NCBI RefSeq assembly: GCF_051781005.1
Contig: NZ_JBPWOA010000029.1
Coordinates: forward strand, 1-64,000
DNA: 64,000 nucleotides
Reading direction: 5' to 3'
From: Anabaena sp051781005
GTDB lineage: Bacteria > Cyanobacteriota > Cyanobacteriia > Cyanobacteriales > Nostocaceae
Shown: positions 1-7,989 of the stretch, one piece after another
How positions within the stretch are numbered: the stretch's first letter is position 1
Layout of the letters: every line of letters starts with the position of its first letter
Notes under the pieces: generated by a model
What the model was told of the DNA's origin: nothing
Database searches by the model: none
What the model saw: only the letters and a program-made list of their open reading frames with translations
Position numbers and translations under genes: made by a program

Positions 1-328
1 GCTTTACTATTAATCGGAAATGCTATTTCTATACCTGGAGAATTAATACCCTCTTTTTTTGAATATGCTTAAGTAATTTATTTTGCCTGATTTCTAGCTC
101 GTTGAAGAAATTTTCTACTTTTTGTGGATCTTCTCGTGGTAATACGAAAGTTTCAGGAAAATCATAAAAATATCTTTCTAATGTAATATTTTTAATATTA
201 GTGGGAAATTTTTTTTGAGTAACTTTGTCAAAAACAAAAATTTGCTTTTCATTTTTGCTTGGATCAATACTAAAGTTTTCTAGATAAGATCGAGGAACAT
301 AGTGTTGATTTTTTTTAGGTTTTTCCAT
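1..328 (-). pseudogene. DUF4238-family protein, partial, apparent frameshift
   Basis: The N-terminus carries the motif HYVPRSYLENF near residue 9, which is typical of DUF4238 proteins, a family of unknown function. ATG at 328 is preferred over an upstream TTG. The frame stops at 29-31, giving about 100 residues, while family members are usually far longer. Just before the stop there is a run of seven A on the coding strand (54-60). Shifting by one base there opens a frame to the window edge (EGINSPGIEIAFPINSK). I infer a homopolymer frameshift, either a real mutation or a sequencing error, in a gene that continues beyond base 1. Confidence 0.55.
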
Positions 329-380
329 TTTTAATAACTCGCTTGTAATATACAAATATGGTGATAATATTTTCTTATGC

Positions 381-482
381 TTACTGTTTTATTGCTATCA
401 ATGATTTATTTTTTAACTTTTGCAGAACTCCCGTGACAATAGACTGATTCAAATCAGCATCGGCTTGGTAGCGAATATTCAC
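381..482 (-). pseudogene. Truncated DUF5615-like (PIN-fold toxin) remnant
   Basis: A GTG start at 482 overlaps the stop of the upstream DUF433 gene, the usual translational coupling of this toxin-antitoxin arrangement. The first residues (VNIRYQADADLNQSIVTGV) match the start of DUF5615 proteins, which are PIN-like putative toxins of about 110 residues. After about 20 residues the frame turns into lysine-rich sequence and stops at 381, so the catalytic part is gone. The family call comes from recognising the N-terminus only. Confidence 0.55.
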
Positions 483-808
483 AATTTCACCTGCTGTCTT
501 GCTGTTTTCGCTGCCTTGAGTTTGTCATCTAAAATAGGATCACTGCTTTCTAGTGGTTGAGGCATAGCATCAAAAGCCGCTTCCTCATCTGCCAAGTAAG
601 TATCAATCTCAGCGCGGTTAGCTAGATAAAACGTAATTCCTCCATAAACCTGTTCTAGGGTTAGCAGAGGAAAAGATTGAACGATACTTTCAGGTGATAA
701 GCCTTTTTGGAAAGCATAGACAATCGAATCTAGAGAAATCCGTGTTCCTTCCACCCAATATCCATCGTTCCGATACTCTACGTAAGTTTTAGCTGCAATA
801 ACTGACAT
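479..808 (-). CDS. DUF433 domain protein, antitoxin-like
   Basis: This 109-residue protein is a DUF433 member (residues about 5-75: YVEYRNDGYWVEGTRISLDS, then SIVQSFPLLTLEQVYGGITFYL), a helix-turn-helix-like fold. DUF433 genes are commonly paired with DUF5615 PIN-like genes and act as putative antitoxins and autoregulators. Here the stop codon overlaps the GTG of a truncated DUF5615 remnant, so the antitoxin appears intact while its toxin is dead. The acidic C-terminal tail (residues 75-100) is where a partner would normally bind. The antitoxin role is inferred from pairing. Confidence 0.8.
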   Translation of the reverse strand: MSVIAAKTYVEYRNDGYWVEGTRISLDSIVYAFQKGLSPESIVQSFPLLTLEQVYGGITFYLANRAEIDTYLADEEAAFDAMPQPLESSDPILDDKLKAAKTARQQVKL

Positions 809-892
809 AAATTTACTCGCTTGTCTAGCTATTTATAATCATAATATTATTTGTTTTCTTAAACTTTCGGAAATATATGTAGACACAAGAAT

Positions 893-1298
893 TTAAGGAT
901 TTGGTAAACTATATCCTCGCCAACGAAGTAAAACTGTTGATTGAGCTTTACGTAACATAAAAATATCAGCTTCTTGTCTGAAAAATATTAAATTTAATCT
1001 TTCTGTTTCTGTCAATTTACCACTAGAATTTTTTTCTGGTAAGTTATTATATTCTTCCATGTTGGCTGATGTTTTATGACTATGGAAAATTTGCCAGTAG
1101 AGTATTATCATCTAACTTATCTAAAGCCGCCAGTTCGGCTTGAAACTCTTCTGGTACATCATCCCATGCTGGTGGGCTACCTACTTGTAAAGCACGAAGT
1201 ATGACTTCCTCTAAAGGACGTTGAGTAGCATTGGCGGTATTGACTAACCGTTGATAGATAATTTCAGGAATTTGTAGGGTGACAGTTTCAGTAAGCAT
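893..1298 (-). pseudogene. CopG-like/toxin-associated protein, frameshifted
   Basis: Two overlapping frames make up one ancestral protein. The first (from ATG 1298) starts MLTETVTLQIPEIIYQRLVN and ends at 1080 after LDDNTLLANFP. The second, shifted frame continues with NSSGKLTETERLNLIFFR and LRKAQSTVLLRWRGYSLPNP, ending at 893. This order (a beta-strand/helix N-terminus, then a 'GKLTETER' segment, then 'RKAQA-LLRWRGY') is a common cyanobacterial small protein of about 130-140 residues found next to toxin genes. The break lies between 1080 and 1111. Whether each half is still translated cannot be told from sequence. Confidence 0.6.
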
Positions 1299-1473
1299 AT
1301 TAAATTACTACTTTAATTATCAATAGTTTTTCTATTGATAATTAAAGTATATCCTGTTGTTATAGGTCTTTCAATTCAGTATAACGGCAATACAAGTACA
1401 GCATTTAATATTTACACTTTCATTAATTTGTGCTATACAATACTTAGTATTTTTCAGTATTGATTCAAAATTG

Positions 1474-1929
1474 ATGAAAAGCAAAATAATTAATGTAGTC
1501 TTTTTTAGCCTTGTGAGTATCAGCAGTCTGTTTGTGTGCAGTATTATTCTTAGTATTAGTAAGACAGTTATAGCACAAACAGCAAAGCAAGATTCAGGTC
1601 AAAAACCTTGTGTAAGACAAGAATTACCAAAGCTTAAACAGAATATGCCTTATTCAAAAGCTAGAGAACTTTTATTAGAAGCAGGTTGGCAAGCAATATT
1701 TAACCGAGACCAATTAATGAATTCTGAAAGAAGCGCCCCTGTGAATTACTTTTTTACTCAAAAAGGTTATACAGAAATTGTAGATTGTGCAGGTTCAGGT
1801 TTAGGTCTTTGTCTTTTTCAATTTGAAAGTGCTTATGGAGAAATTTTGTCTGTTACAACTGCAAATAATGGAGCAAATCAAGAAAGTGTTTTTCGCTGGT
1901 ATATTGAACAAAAAGAAACAGAAAAATAA
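1474..1929 (+). CDS. Exported hypothetical protein
   Basis: A 151-residue protein with an N-terminal hydrophobic segment (residues about 5-34) ending ...KTVIAQ, which looks like a Sec signal peptide, so it is probably periplasmic or secreted. ATG 1474 is preferred over the adjacent TTG. The mature part has cysteines in KPC, VDC and GLC that could form disulphides, and a YSKARELLLEAGWQ segment seen in many small exported bacterial proteins of unknown function. I do not recognise a function. The next gene on the same strand starts 45 bases downstream. Confidence 0.65.
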   Translation: MKSKIINVVFFSLVSISSLFVCSIILSISKTVIAQTAKQDSGQKPCVRQELPKLKQNMPYSKARELLLEAGWQAIFNRDQLMNSERSAPVNYFFTQKGYTEIVDCAGSGLGLCLFQFESAYGEILSVTTANNGANQESVFRWYIEQKETEK

Positions 1930-1974
1930 TGTGGATGGTAGATTACGTAATTTAAAATATAAAAACAGTTGATT

Positions 1975-3027
1975 ATGGCAAATTCAGAACACCTAAAAAT
2001 TTTAAAGCAAGGTTTAGAAGCCTGGAATAATTGGAGAGATGAAAATCCAGATACAGTACCTGATTTCAGCAATTTTTCTTTTTATGAGGCTAATTTCTAC
2101 TTGGCAAACTTCACAGGTGCAAATTTCAGTGGGGCTGAACTTGTTGATGCTGAACTGAGCAGAGTTGATCTTAGTAAAGCTAATTTAAGTAAGGCTATTC
2201 TGAGTAGGGCTATTATAAGAGACGCGGATTTAAGTGAAGCTGACCTTAGTAATGCGAAACTTGATAGCACTGATTTAACTAATACTTTACTCATTGAGGC
2301 TAACCTGAACAGCACGGATCTCAGTTTTTCTAACCTAAACAGTGCGGATCTCAGTTTTGCTAACTTAAGCAATGCTAATTTTATGTCTTCACAAGTAATA
2401 GGTGCTAATTTAGAGTTTGCTAAACTGACTGGTATTTGTGTAAAAGATTGGCAAATTAACAGTAAGACAGTCTTTGATGATGTATATTGTGATTATATTT
2501 ATCTTGATGAAAATGGAAAACAAAGAAGACCCCTAAAGGGTAATTTTGAACATGAAAAATTTGCTATTTTATGCAAAAAAATTATAGACAGTAAAAATTT
2601 AATTGTAAGTAAAATTTTTGAAGATGATGAAGTAAATAATCAAGGACTTGAGCTTTATTTAAACCAAACCTCTTCCTATTGGGAAAATTTACGGTTTCAT
2701 TCAGAAGCAGAGATAAAAATTGCTCAAGCATTAGACCGCGCTGGAGTTCTATATTTCCCAAACTGTTTAGCTAGACTCAATGCAGACAATGGCAGAGCAA
2801 ATAAAGACGCAAATTTTTTAGTGCGTTATAAGGATAATTGGGGTATTTTAGAAGTTGATGAAATTTATTATACACCAGAACGTAGAATAGAAGAACAAGA
2901 AAGAGAACGTATGTTTAAAAGAAATGGTATCAAAGTAGTAGAAAGGTTTGATCCTAAAAGTTGTTATAAAAATCCTGATAAAGTAGTAAAAGAATTTCTA
3001 GAAATAATAGAAAACATCTATTCATAA
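1975..3027 (+). CDS. Pentapeptide-repeat protein with C-terminal nuclease-like domain
   Basis: A 350-residue protein in two parts. Residues about 30-150 are tandem pentapeptide repeats of the A(D/N)LSX type (ANFTGANFSG, ADLSEADLSN), expected to form a right-handed quadrilateral beta-helix. Residues about 225-345 look like a restriction-endonuclease fold: SEAEIKIAQALDRAGVLYFP, then DANFLVRYKDNWGILEVDE with the spaced D...(L)EVD acids, then EEQERERMFKRNGIKVVERF, the order seen in DUF559/Vsr-like proteins. ATG 1975 is chosen over TTG 1969. It has no signal peptide and should be cytoplasmic. The nuclease activity is inferred; the function of the fusion is unknown. Confidence 0.75.
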   Translation: MANSEHLKILKQGLEAWNNWRDENPDTVPDFSNFSFYEANFYLANFTGANFSGAELVDAELSRVDLSKANLSKAILSRAIIRDADLSEADLSNAKLDSTDLTNTLLIEANLNSTDLSFSNLNSADLSFANLSNANFMSSQVIGANLEFAKLTGICVKDWQINSKTVFDDVYCDYIYLDENGKQRRPLKGNFEHEKFAILCKKIIDSKNLIVSKIFEDDEVNNQGLELYLNQTSSYWENLRFHSEAEIKIAQALDRAGVLYFPNCLARLNADNGRANKDANFLVRYKDNWGILEVDEIYYTPERRIEEQERERMFKRNGIKVVERFDPKSCYKNPDKVVKEFLEIIENIYS

Positions 3028-3097
3028 AATCATCTCACTTTTAAAAATGATTATTTTTTTAGCACTTATTCACATCTTAGAACTTATGCACACAAAA

Positions 3098-3607
3098 TTA
3101 GTATTCAATCGTCAAGTCACTTTTAGCTATTGCTTCCATAATGATACTAACAGCAAATAGTATTATTGATAAAGCTAAACTCCACATAGCATATCTTAGA
3201 CACACGCTCTTGTTTCTTGCTTGAAGTTCAAGTTGTTGTATTGCCCCTTTCCATGCACTAGCAATATAGTGACGACATCTTTCATCTGATTTGTAATACC
3301 ACTCTCCATCTAACAAATCTTTAGGTGAGACGACATCGCCACATGGAGACGGCATTAATCCAATGATACATAAACCAATATCTATAGCAAGAAGAGCGCA
3401 AACAGCAATTTTGATGTACAAACAGTAACCATCGTTTGAGAGGTCGGCCGAAAATCTCAGCAGTACACCGCTAAAACCTATGACGGTGGTCATCTTAGTA
3501 TTAAGTGAATCTATACTTTTATTGACATCTTTTAAAAAACTTTCTGTATATTCATAAGCTAGTTTAGTATTAGTATGTTCTTCAGTATCTATGATATTTT
3601 TCTCCAT
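3098..3607 (-). CDS. Small membrane protein, function unknown
   Basis: A 169-residue protein if ATG 3607 is used. A longer version from ATG 3733 would add 42 glycine- and serine-rich residues that look like the antisense of a proline-rich stretch, so I prefer the shorter one. It has three likely membrane segments, near residues 38-52 (VIGFSGVLL), 62-84 and 140-160, with a soluble loop of about 55 residues between the second and third. The 'LNTKMTTVIGFSGVLL' entry into the first segment resembles membrane effector subunits of defence systems such as the Pycsar TM proteins, but no cyclase gene is nearby, so that link is only a suggestion. Confidence 0.5.
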   Translation of the reverse strand: MEKNIIDTEEHTNTKLAYEYTESFLKDVNKSIDSLNTKMTTVIGFSGVLLRFSADLSNDGYCLYIKIAVCALLAIDIGLCIIGLMPSPCGDVVSPKDLLDGEWYYKSDERCRHYIASAWKGAIQQLELQARNKSVCLRYAMWSLALSIILFAVSIIMEAIAKSDLTIEY

Positions 3608-3824
3608 GTCTAATAACCAAGATGACAGACAAAAGGAGCAACCTAAAACACCACCTGCATCTCCTCCACCTCCTAAGCCTAGCAAAATAAGGCTTGATGG
3701 CGATGATACCAAGGATAAATAACTTATTGGCATTGCTACAACAGACTGAATAAAGAATAGTTAATTAACTCAGGTGGGTATTGCCTATCTGATTTTTTTA
3801 ATAAGCCTTGATGAATCAATAATA

Positions 3825-4388
3825 TCACTCTAAAAACCACCCAAACAACTCACAAACCGTCAATTGTAAATGACTAGCAAAAGAAGGCACAGAAATTAGC
3901 ATATCTGGTTCATCAAAAACCTCAACTTGTTGATTTGCATGATAAACAAACACAGTCCGTTCACCTGGATCAATTAACCAACCCATTTGACTACCATATT
4001 TTAAACAATGCAAAATATTTTTAGTTACCTTGGTCTGATTTTGATCTGGTGATAAAATTTCAATTGTCCAATCTGGAGAAATTGCAAATGTGTTAGATAC
4101 TTCTCCATTTTCATCACGGGGAATTCTATCCCAAACAAAAACTGCTATATCAGGTACTATCGAACGTCCACCAAAGGTACAACGCAATTCAGGAAATGCA
4201 CGAGCGATTTTTTGAGGTTTAACGATAAAATTAATAGCAGGTACAAGTTCACCTTGAACTATACTATGTTTTCCCTGTGGCATGGGTTTTTGAATAATTT
4301 GACCATCAATATATTCACTTGCAGGTTTCGTTTCTGGTAGTTGCAGAAACTCATCTAATGTGAGAGGTTTTAATATTGCTTGTACCAT
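3825..4388 (-). CDS. Uma2-family (DUF820) putative endonuclease
   Basis: A 187-residue protein of the Uma2/DUF820 family, a PD-(D/E)XK-fold group greatly expanded in cyanobacteria. Signature parts are LTLDEFLQLPETKPASEYID at the N-terminus, SIVPDIAVFVWDRIP around the first catalytic aspartate, DWTIEILSPDQNQTKVTKN for the E..K part, and YGSQMGWLIDPGERTVFVY. Many copies lie near mobile or unstable DNA; the real substrate is not known. It is followed on the same strand by a second Uma2 gene (upstream in transcription, 54 bases away), of a different subgroup, so the pair is not a recent tandem duplication. Confidence 0.85.
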   Translation of the reverse strand: MVQAILKPLTLDEFLQLPETKPASEYIDGQIIQKPMPQGKHSIVQGELVPAINFIVKPQKIARAFPELRCTFGGRSIVPDIAVFVWDRIPRDENGEVSNTFAISPDWTIEILSPDQNQTKVTKNILHCLKYGSQMGWLIDPGERTVFVYHANQQVEVFDEPDMLISVPSFASHLQLTVCELFGWFLE

Positions 4389-4442
4389 CTTGGTTAACTT
4401 CTAGAAAATATTTGTCTTTCAATGTTAAATTTAAGGATTTTT

Positions 4443-5006
4443 CTACTTAAGCAAACTACCCACAACACAACTAAATCCAGGCAGCAAAGGCGATATTAAC
4501 TCATCATTAGCAAACAGAGTTTCTACTAATACTAAAATTGCCCTTTCTCTTCGATAAACTTCTATTTGTTGTAACCACCAATTCATTATCCAATATTCCT
4601 GAACACCTCTAGAAGCATAAAGCTTTAATTTCACTTCTTTATCTCGGCGTTCATTTTCTACACCAGCAGAAAGTACTTCAATTACTAATTCTGGCGCACC
4701 TGTTAAATGTCCATCATCATCTAATAAAGTTGCTAACTTTTCATTACTTACCCAAACTACATCAGGAATGACATTATCAGCATCAGTAAAAATAATACCG
4801 GGAGCAGTTGCAGTTTCTCCTAAACCGGTTTCTCTAGACCAAAGTGTGAGTTCCGTACAAACATTGTTGCCAGCTTTTTGATGTTTCCAATGTGGCGCTC
4901 TTGTCACAAATAATTCTCCATTAATTATCTCATAACGGTTGCCGTTATCTGGCAAGAGTTCAAGGTCTGAGCTTGTCCAGCGTACTCCCTCATATATCTG
5001 GGTCAT
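4443..5006 (-). CDS. Uma2-family (DUF820) putative endonuclease
   Basis: A second 187-residue Uma2 protein. It opens with MTQIYEGVRWTSSDLELLPD, then RYEIINGELFVTRAPHWKHQ, then VIPDVVWVSNEKL with the putative catalytic aspartate, and APELVIEVLSAGVENERRDK followed by KLKLYASRGVQEYWIMNW. It is complete and carries the expected PD...(E)VL...K pattern. The family is predicted to be metal-dependent nucleases but biochemical proof is scarce. It lies upstream of the other Uma2 gene and may be cotranscribed with it. Confidence 0.85.
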   Translation of the reverse strand: MTQIYEGVRWTSSDLELLPDNGNRYEIINGELFVTRAPHWKHQKAGNNVCTELTLWSRETGLGETATAPGIIFTDADNVIPDVVWVSNEKLATLLDDDGHLTGAPELVIEVLSAGVENERRDKEVKLKLYASRGVQEYWIMNWWLQQIEVYRRERAILVLVETLFANDELISPLLPGFSCVVGSLLK

Positions 5007-5106
5007 ACGGACTCCTGTAGTGGTGATAATTATATTATAGAATTTGTAGCAATATTGTTGTTATCCCAAGTTGAAAAATTTTAGATATTAAAAATTGCTT
5101 TGTTAT

Positions 5107-5127
5107 GGGTAGGTATTTTACCTACCC
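5107..5127. terminator. Hairpin, probable terminator
   Basis: Perfect 9-bp inverted repeat (GGGTAGGTA / TACCTACCC) with a 3-base loop, 14 bases past the stop of the alcohol dehydrogenase gene on the minus strand. No long T-run follows, so termination is plausible but not certain. Confidence 0.45.
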
Positions 5128-5141
5128 TACAAATTAAATCT

Positions 5142-6296
5142 CTAAGCGCAAAGAGCTAAAATCTTCTCAACAACTTGCGGGTTAACATCTTTATTTTCCC
5201 CCAAAGCTGTCATTCCATGCTTTTCTAAATTCTCGATAACTGCGGGAATAGTTTCTACTCCCACACCATAGTCAGATAAATGAGTGCGGACACCGACTGA
5301 TTCAAAGAAATCACGAGTTTTAGTAATTGCTGCATCTATCCGTTCATCTTCTGAACCACCAACAATTTCCCAAACTCTATCTGCATATTGTAGAAGTTTT
5401 TGCCATTTGCGATCGCGTCTAATTGTCAACGTACTAGGTAACACAACCGCCAAAGTTTGAGCATGATCCATACCATGCAACGCTGTCAACTCATGACCAA
5501 TCATGTGAGTTGTCCAATCTTGAGGTACACCAGCAGCAATTAATCCATTTAACGCCATTGTCGCAGACCAGACTAAATTCGCCCGTGCATCATAATCTGT
5601 AGGACTTGCTAAGGTTTTTGGACCCTCCTCAATCAGGGTTCTTAAGATTGACTCAGCCATGCGGTCTTGTAATGGTGCATTCACTGGATAAGTCAAATAC
5701 TGTTCCATCACATGAGTAAAAGCATCAACAATACCATTACTAATTTGCCTGGTAGGGAGGGAGAAAGTCGTTTCTGGGTCAAGAACAGAAAATTTAGGAA
5801 AAACCAGGGGACTAGCGAAATATAACTTTTCTTGAGTTTCCGACTTGGTAATCACCGAAGTTGGGTTCATTTCCGAACCAGTTGCGGGTAAAGTCAAAAC
5901 CACCCCCATAGGTAAAGCCGCAGTTATCGGTGCGCCTTTTGCTAAAATATCCCAAGGGTCGCCCACAAAAGGAACCGCAGCAGCTATAAATTTAGTCCCG
6001 TCAGCAACTGAACCACCACCTACAGCTAACAGAAAATCAATACCTTCTTTGCGTATCAACTCAACTGCTTTCATCAGAGTTTCAAAGTGGGGGTTGGGTT
6101 CAATACCACCAAACTCAAATACATTCCTTCCAGCTAAAGCAGATTTTACTTGGTCATAAACGCCATTAGCTTTAATACTCCCACCGCCATAGGTGATGAG
6201 AATTCTAGCATCTGCGGGAATTTCTGAAGCAATGTTAGCAATTTGACCTTTACCAAATAGGATTTTAACTGGATTGTAAAAAACGAAATTTTCCAT
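5142..6296 (-). CDS. Iron-containing alcohol dehydrogenase (YqhD/BDH-like)
   Basis: A 384-residue group III (iron-type) alcohol dehydrogenase starting at MENFVFYNPVKILFGKGQ. ATG 6296 is chosen because family homology starts there; the frame extends upstream without similarity. Coenzyme-binding glycine motifs are YGGGSIKANG and AVGGGSVADGTKF. Metal-ligand residues are seen in NGIVDAFTHVMEQYLT (Asp, His) and in MIGHELTALHGMDHAQTLAV (two His). YqhD- and BdhA-like members reduce aldehydes with NADPH, so an aldehyde-detoxifying or fermentative role is likely. It stands alone between Uma2 genes and sbtB. Substrate is not predictable. Confidence 0.88.
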   Translation of the reverse strand: MENFVFYNPVKILFGKGQIANIASEIPADARILITYGGGSIKANGVYDQVKSALAGRNVFEFGGIEPNPHFETLMKAVELIRKEGIDFLLAVGGGSVADGTKFIAAAVPFVGDPWDILAKGAPITAALPMGVVLTLPATGSEMNPTSVITKSETQEKLYFASPLVFPKFSVLDPETTFSLPTRQISNGIVDAFTHVMEQYLTYPVNAPLQDRMAESILRTLIEEGPKTLASPTDYDARANLVWSATMALNGLIAAGVPQDWTTHMIGHELTALHGMDHAQTLAVVLPSTLTIRRDRKWQKLLQYADRVWEIVGGSEDERIDAAITKTRDFFESVGVRTHLSDYGVGVETIPAVIENLEKHGMTALGENKDVNPQVVEKILALCA

Positions 6297-6501
6297 GATT
6301 AGTGACACAAGGTAATTAAATTTCACCTTGAGTATTGTAATCAGATTAGTGATTTTTCGCCTGTACCTACAGAATACTATTTCAAAAAACAGATATAGTA
6401 TATTGCAGGTATACGAGGTATACAAATTTGTTCCAAAGCTAGGCTACAAAAGGCTTTTATTCCTGACTCCTGACTTCTGAATTCTGCTGTAAGTTATTTA
6501 C

Positions 6502-6810
6502 CTAACCAACACACTTAGTTGTGTTCAATTCCATTGCATCAGAAATAAAACAAGTCCCACCAAATTTATTTAAAATCTTTCTAATTTGTACCTCCACTAA
6601 TGGCAATTTTTCAGGAGGAAAGAAAGCAATAATATAAATGTTATCTAGCAAGGTCATTGCTAAATCATCACTGTCTGTTCCTCCTCTACCTTTACCGACA
6701 ACATTTTTAATAACCGTATGTTCAGGAACACCAGCTTTTTCTAAAGCTTCTAAAATCTTCCCAACTTCAACGTAATTAGCAAAAATTTCTACTCGTTTAA
6801 CTAACTCCAT
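6502..6810 (-). CDS. sbtB: PII-like regulator of SbtA bicarbonate transport
   Basis: A 102-residue PII-like protein, the SbtB partner of the SbtA bicarbonate transporter directly upstream. The ferredoxin-like core begins MELVKRVEIFANYVEVGKIL and the T-loop region is VGKGRGGTDSDDLAMTLLDN. SbtB proteins bind adenine nucleotides, including cyclic AMP, and inhibit SbtA. Start ATG 6810 lies only 4 bases after the sbtA stop, so the two are one transcript; a longer upstream frame would overlap sbtA. Many SbtB proteins end in a redox-active CGPEGC-type loop. This one ends in NTTKCVG with a single cysteine, so the redox switch seems absent. Confidence 0.9.
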   Translation of the reverse strand: MELVKRVEIFANYVEVGKILEALEKAGVPEHTVIKNVVGKGRGGTDSDDLAMTLLDNIYIIAFFPPEKLPLVEVQIRKILNKFGGTCFISDAMELNTTKCVG

Positions 6811-6814
6811 AATC

Positions 6815-7786
6815 TCAACTCCAAAAGATATTAATTGCGTATAGATAAAAGGGTATGCCAATGATGATGTTAAAAGGAAATGTCACAGCTAAAGCAGTAG
6901 AAACGTATAGACTAGGATTAGCTTCAGGAACTGTTAGTCGCATAGCTGCTGGAACTGCAATGTAAGAAGCACTAGCGCACAACACCGAAAATAAGAGAGC
7001 ATCTCCTTGGGGCATACCGATTAGTTTAGCAATAATTAAACCAACTCCGGCATTGACGATTGGTATTAATATGGCAAATAAGATTAAGAAAACGCCGGTT
7101 TTTTGCAAATCTTTGATTCTTTTTGCCGCTAGAAGTCCCATATCTAACAAGAAGAAGGTGAGGACTCCGTAAAACATATCCTGTGTAAACGGTTTTAAAG
7201 TCGTCCAACCATGTTCACCTGTGAGTAAACCCATAATCAGGCTACCAACTAGGAGAAATACGGAACTATTTAGAAATGCTTCTTGTAATACTTCCGACCA
7301 ATTAAACTCTCTGTCACTTTGATCAGCAGTAAATAATTTTACTAATATCAAACCAACGACAATAGCCGGAGATTCCATCAAAGCCAGAGCTGCAACCATA
7401 TAACCATCAAAGCTGATACCCAGTTGAGTCAGAAAAGAACTAGCCGTGATAAAGGTTACAGCACTAATTGAACCATAGGTAGCTGCGATCGCAGCGGCGT
7501 TGTAAGAGTCCAATTTTACCTTGAGAATAAAAAAAGTATAAATTGGAACAATGCAAGCCATTAAAATCGCCGCCAGCATAGTTAAAATCACTTCCTGGCT
7601 AATACCACTTTTTACCAGTTCCACACCACCCTTAAACCCAATCGCAAATAGCAAATACAGGGAAAACAGCTTAGGAATGGGTGCAGGAATTTCCAAATCT
7701 GACTTCAGGAAAACTGCCAACATCCCCATAAAAAAAGCTAATACAGGTGGATTCAAGATGTTGGACACAATCAAGCTGACATCCAT
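6815..7786 (-). CDS. sbtA: Sodium-dependent bicarbonate transporter SbtA
   Basis: A 323-residue, roughly ten-helix inner-membrane protein (MDVSLIVSNILNPPVLAFFM, then FAIGFKGGVELVKSG). SbtA is the high-affinity, Na+-dependent, inducible HCO3- importer of the cyanobacterial carbon-concentrating mechanism. Inverted half-repeats are visible: residues about 1-150 and the region after the central hydrophilic loop (TADQSDREFNW). ATG 7786 is chosen over an in-frame ATG three codons earlier because homologues start at MDxxLI; both are possible. sbtB follows 4 bases downstream. Low-carbon induction is expected from the family; I cannot point to a certain regulator site upstream. Confidence 0.92.
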   Translation of the reverse strand: MDVSLIVSNILNPPVLAFFMGMLAVFLKSDLEIPAPIPKLFSLYLLFAIGFKGGVELVKSGISQEVILTMLAAILMACIVPIYTFFILKVKLDSYNAAAIAATYGSISAVTFITASSFLTQLGISFDGYMVAALALMESPAIVVGLILVKLFTADQSDREFNWSEVLQEAFLNSSVFLLVGSLIMGLLTGEHGWTTLKPFTQDMFYGVLTFFLLDMGLLAAKRIKDLQKTGVFLILFAILIPIVNAGVGLIIAKLIGMPQGDALLFSVLCASASYIAVPAAMRLTVPEANPSLYVSTALAVTFPFNIIIGIPFYLYAINIFWS

Positions 7787-7989
7787 TCCCACCACTCCTA
7801 TAATTTTGTGATTAAGATTCCTTCATAAGTTTGACACGAGAGTGGCAACTATAACAGTCTATAAAAATCCAATTTGATTTATAAGAGTTTAGTAGCATAG
7901 GTATACTTAGCTATAAAACAGCAATGTTTATAATACGCTTTTAAGCGCAAGCCACTTTACCGATAGACTCCCATAGTAAAAGATGTCAA

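Noticed and set aside
3606..3722. A plus-strand 38-residue proline-rich frame opposite the 5' side of the membrane protein gene
   Set aside because: No ribosome-binding site, and its ATG overlaps the opposite gene's start; kept only as a reason to prefer the shorter start of that gene.
5845..6159. Plus-strand frame inside the alcohol dehydrogenase gene
   Set aside because: Antisense of a clear coding region and no protein-like features.
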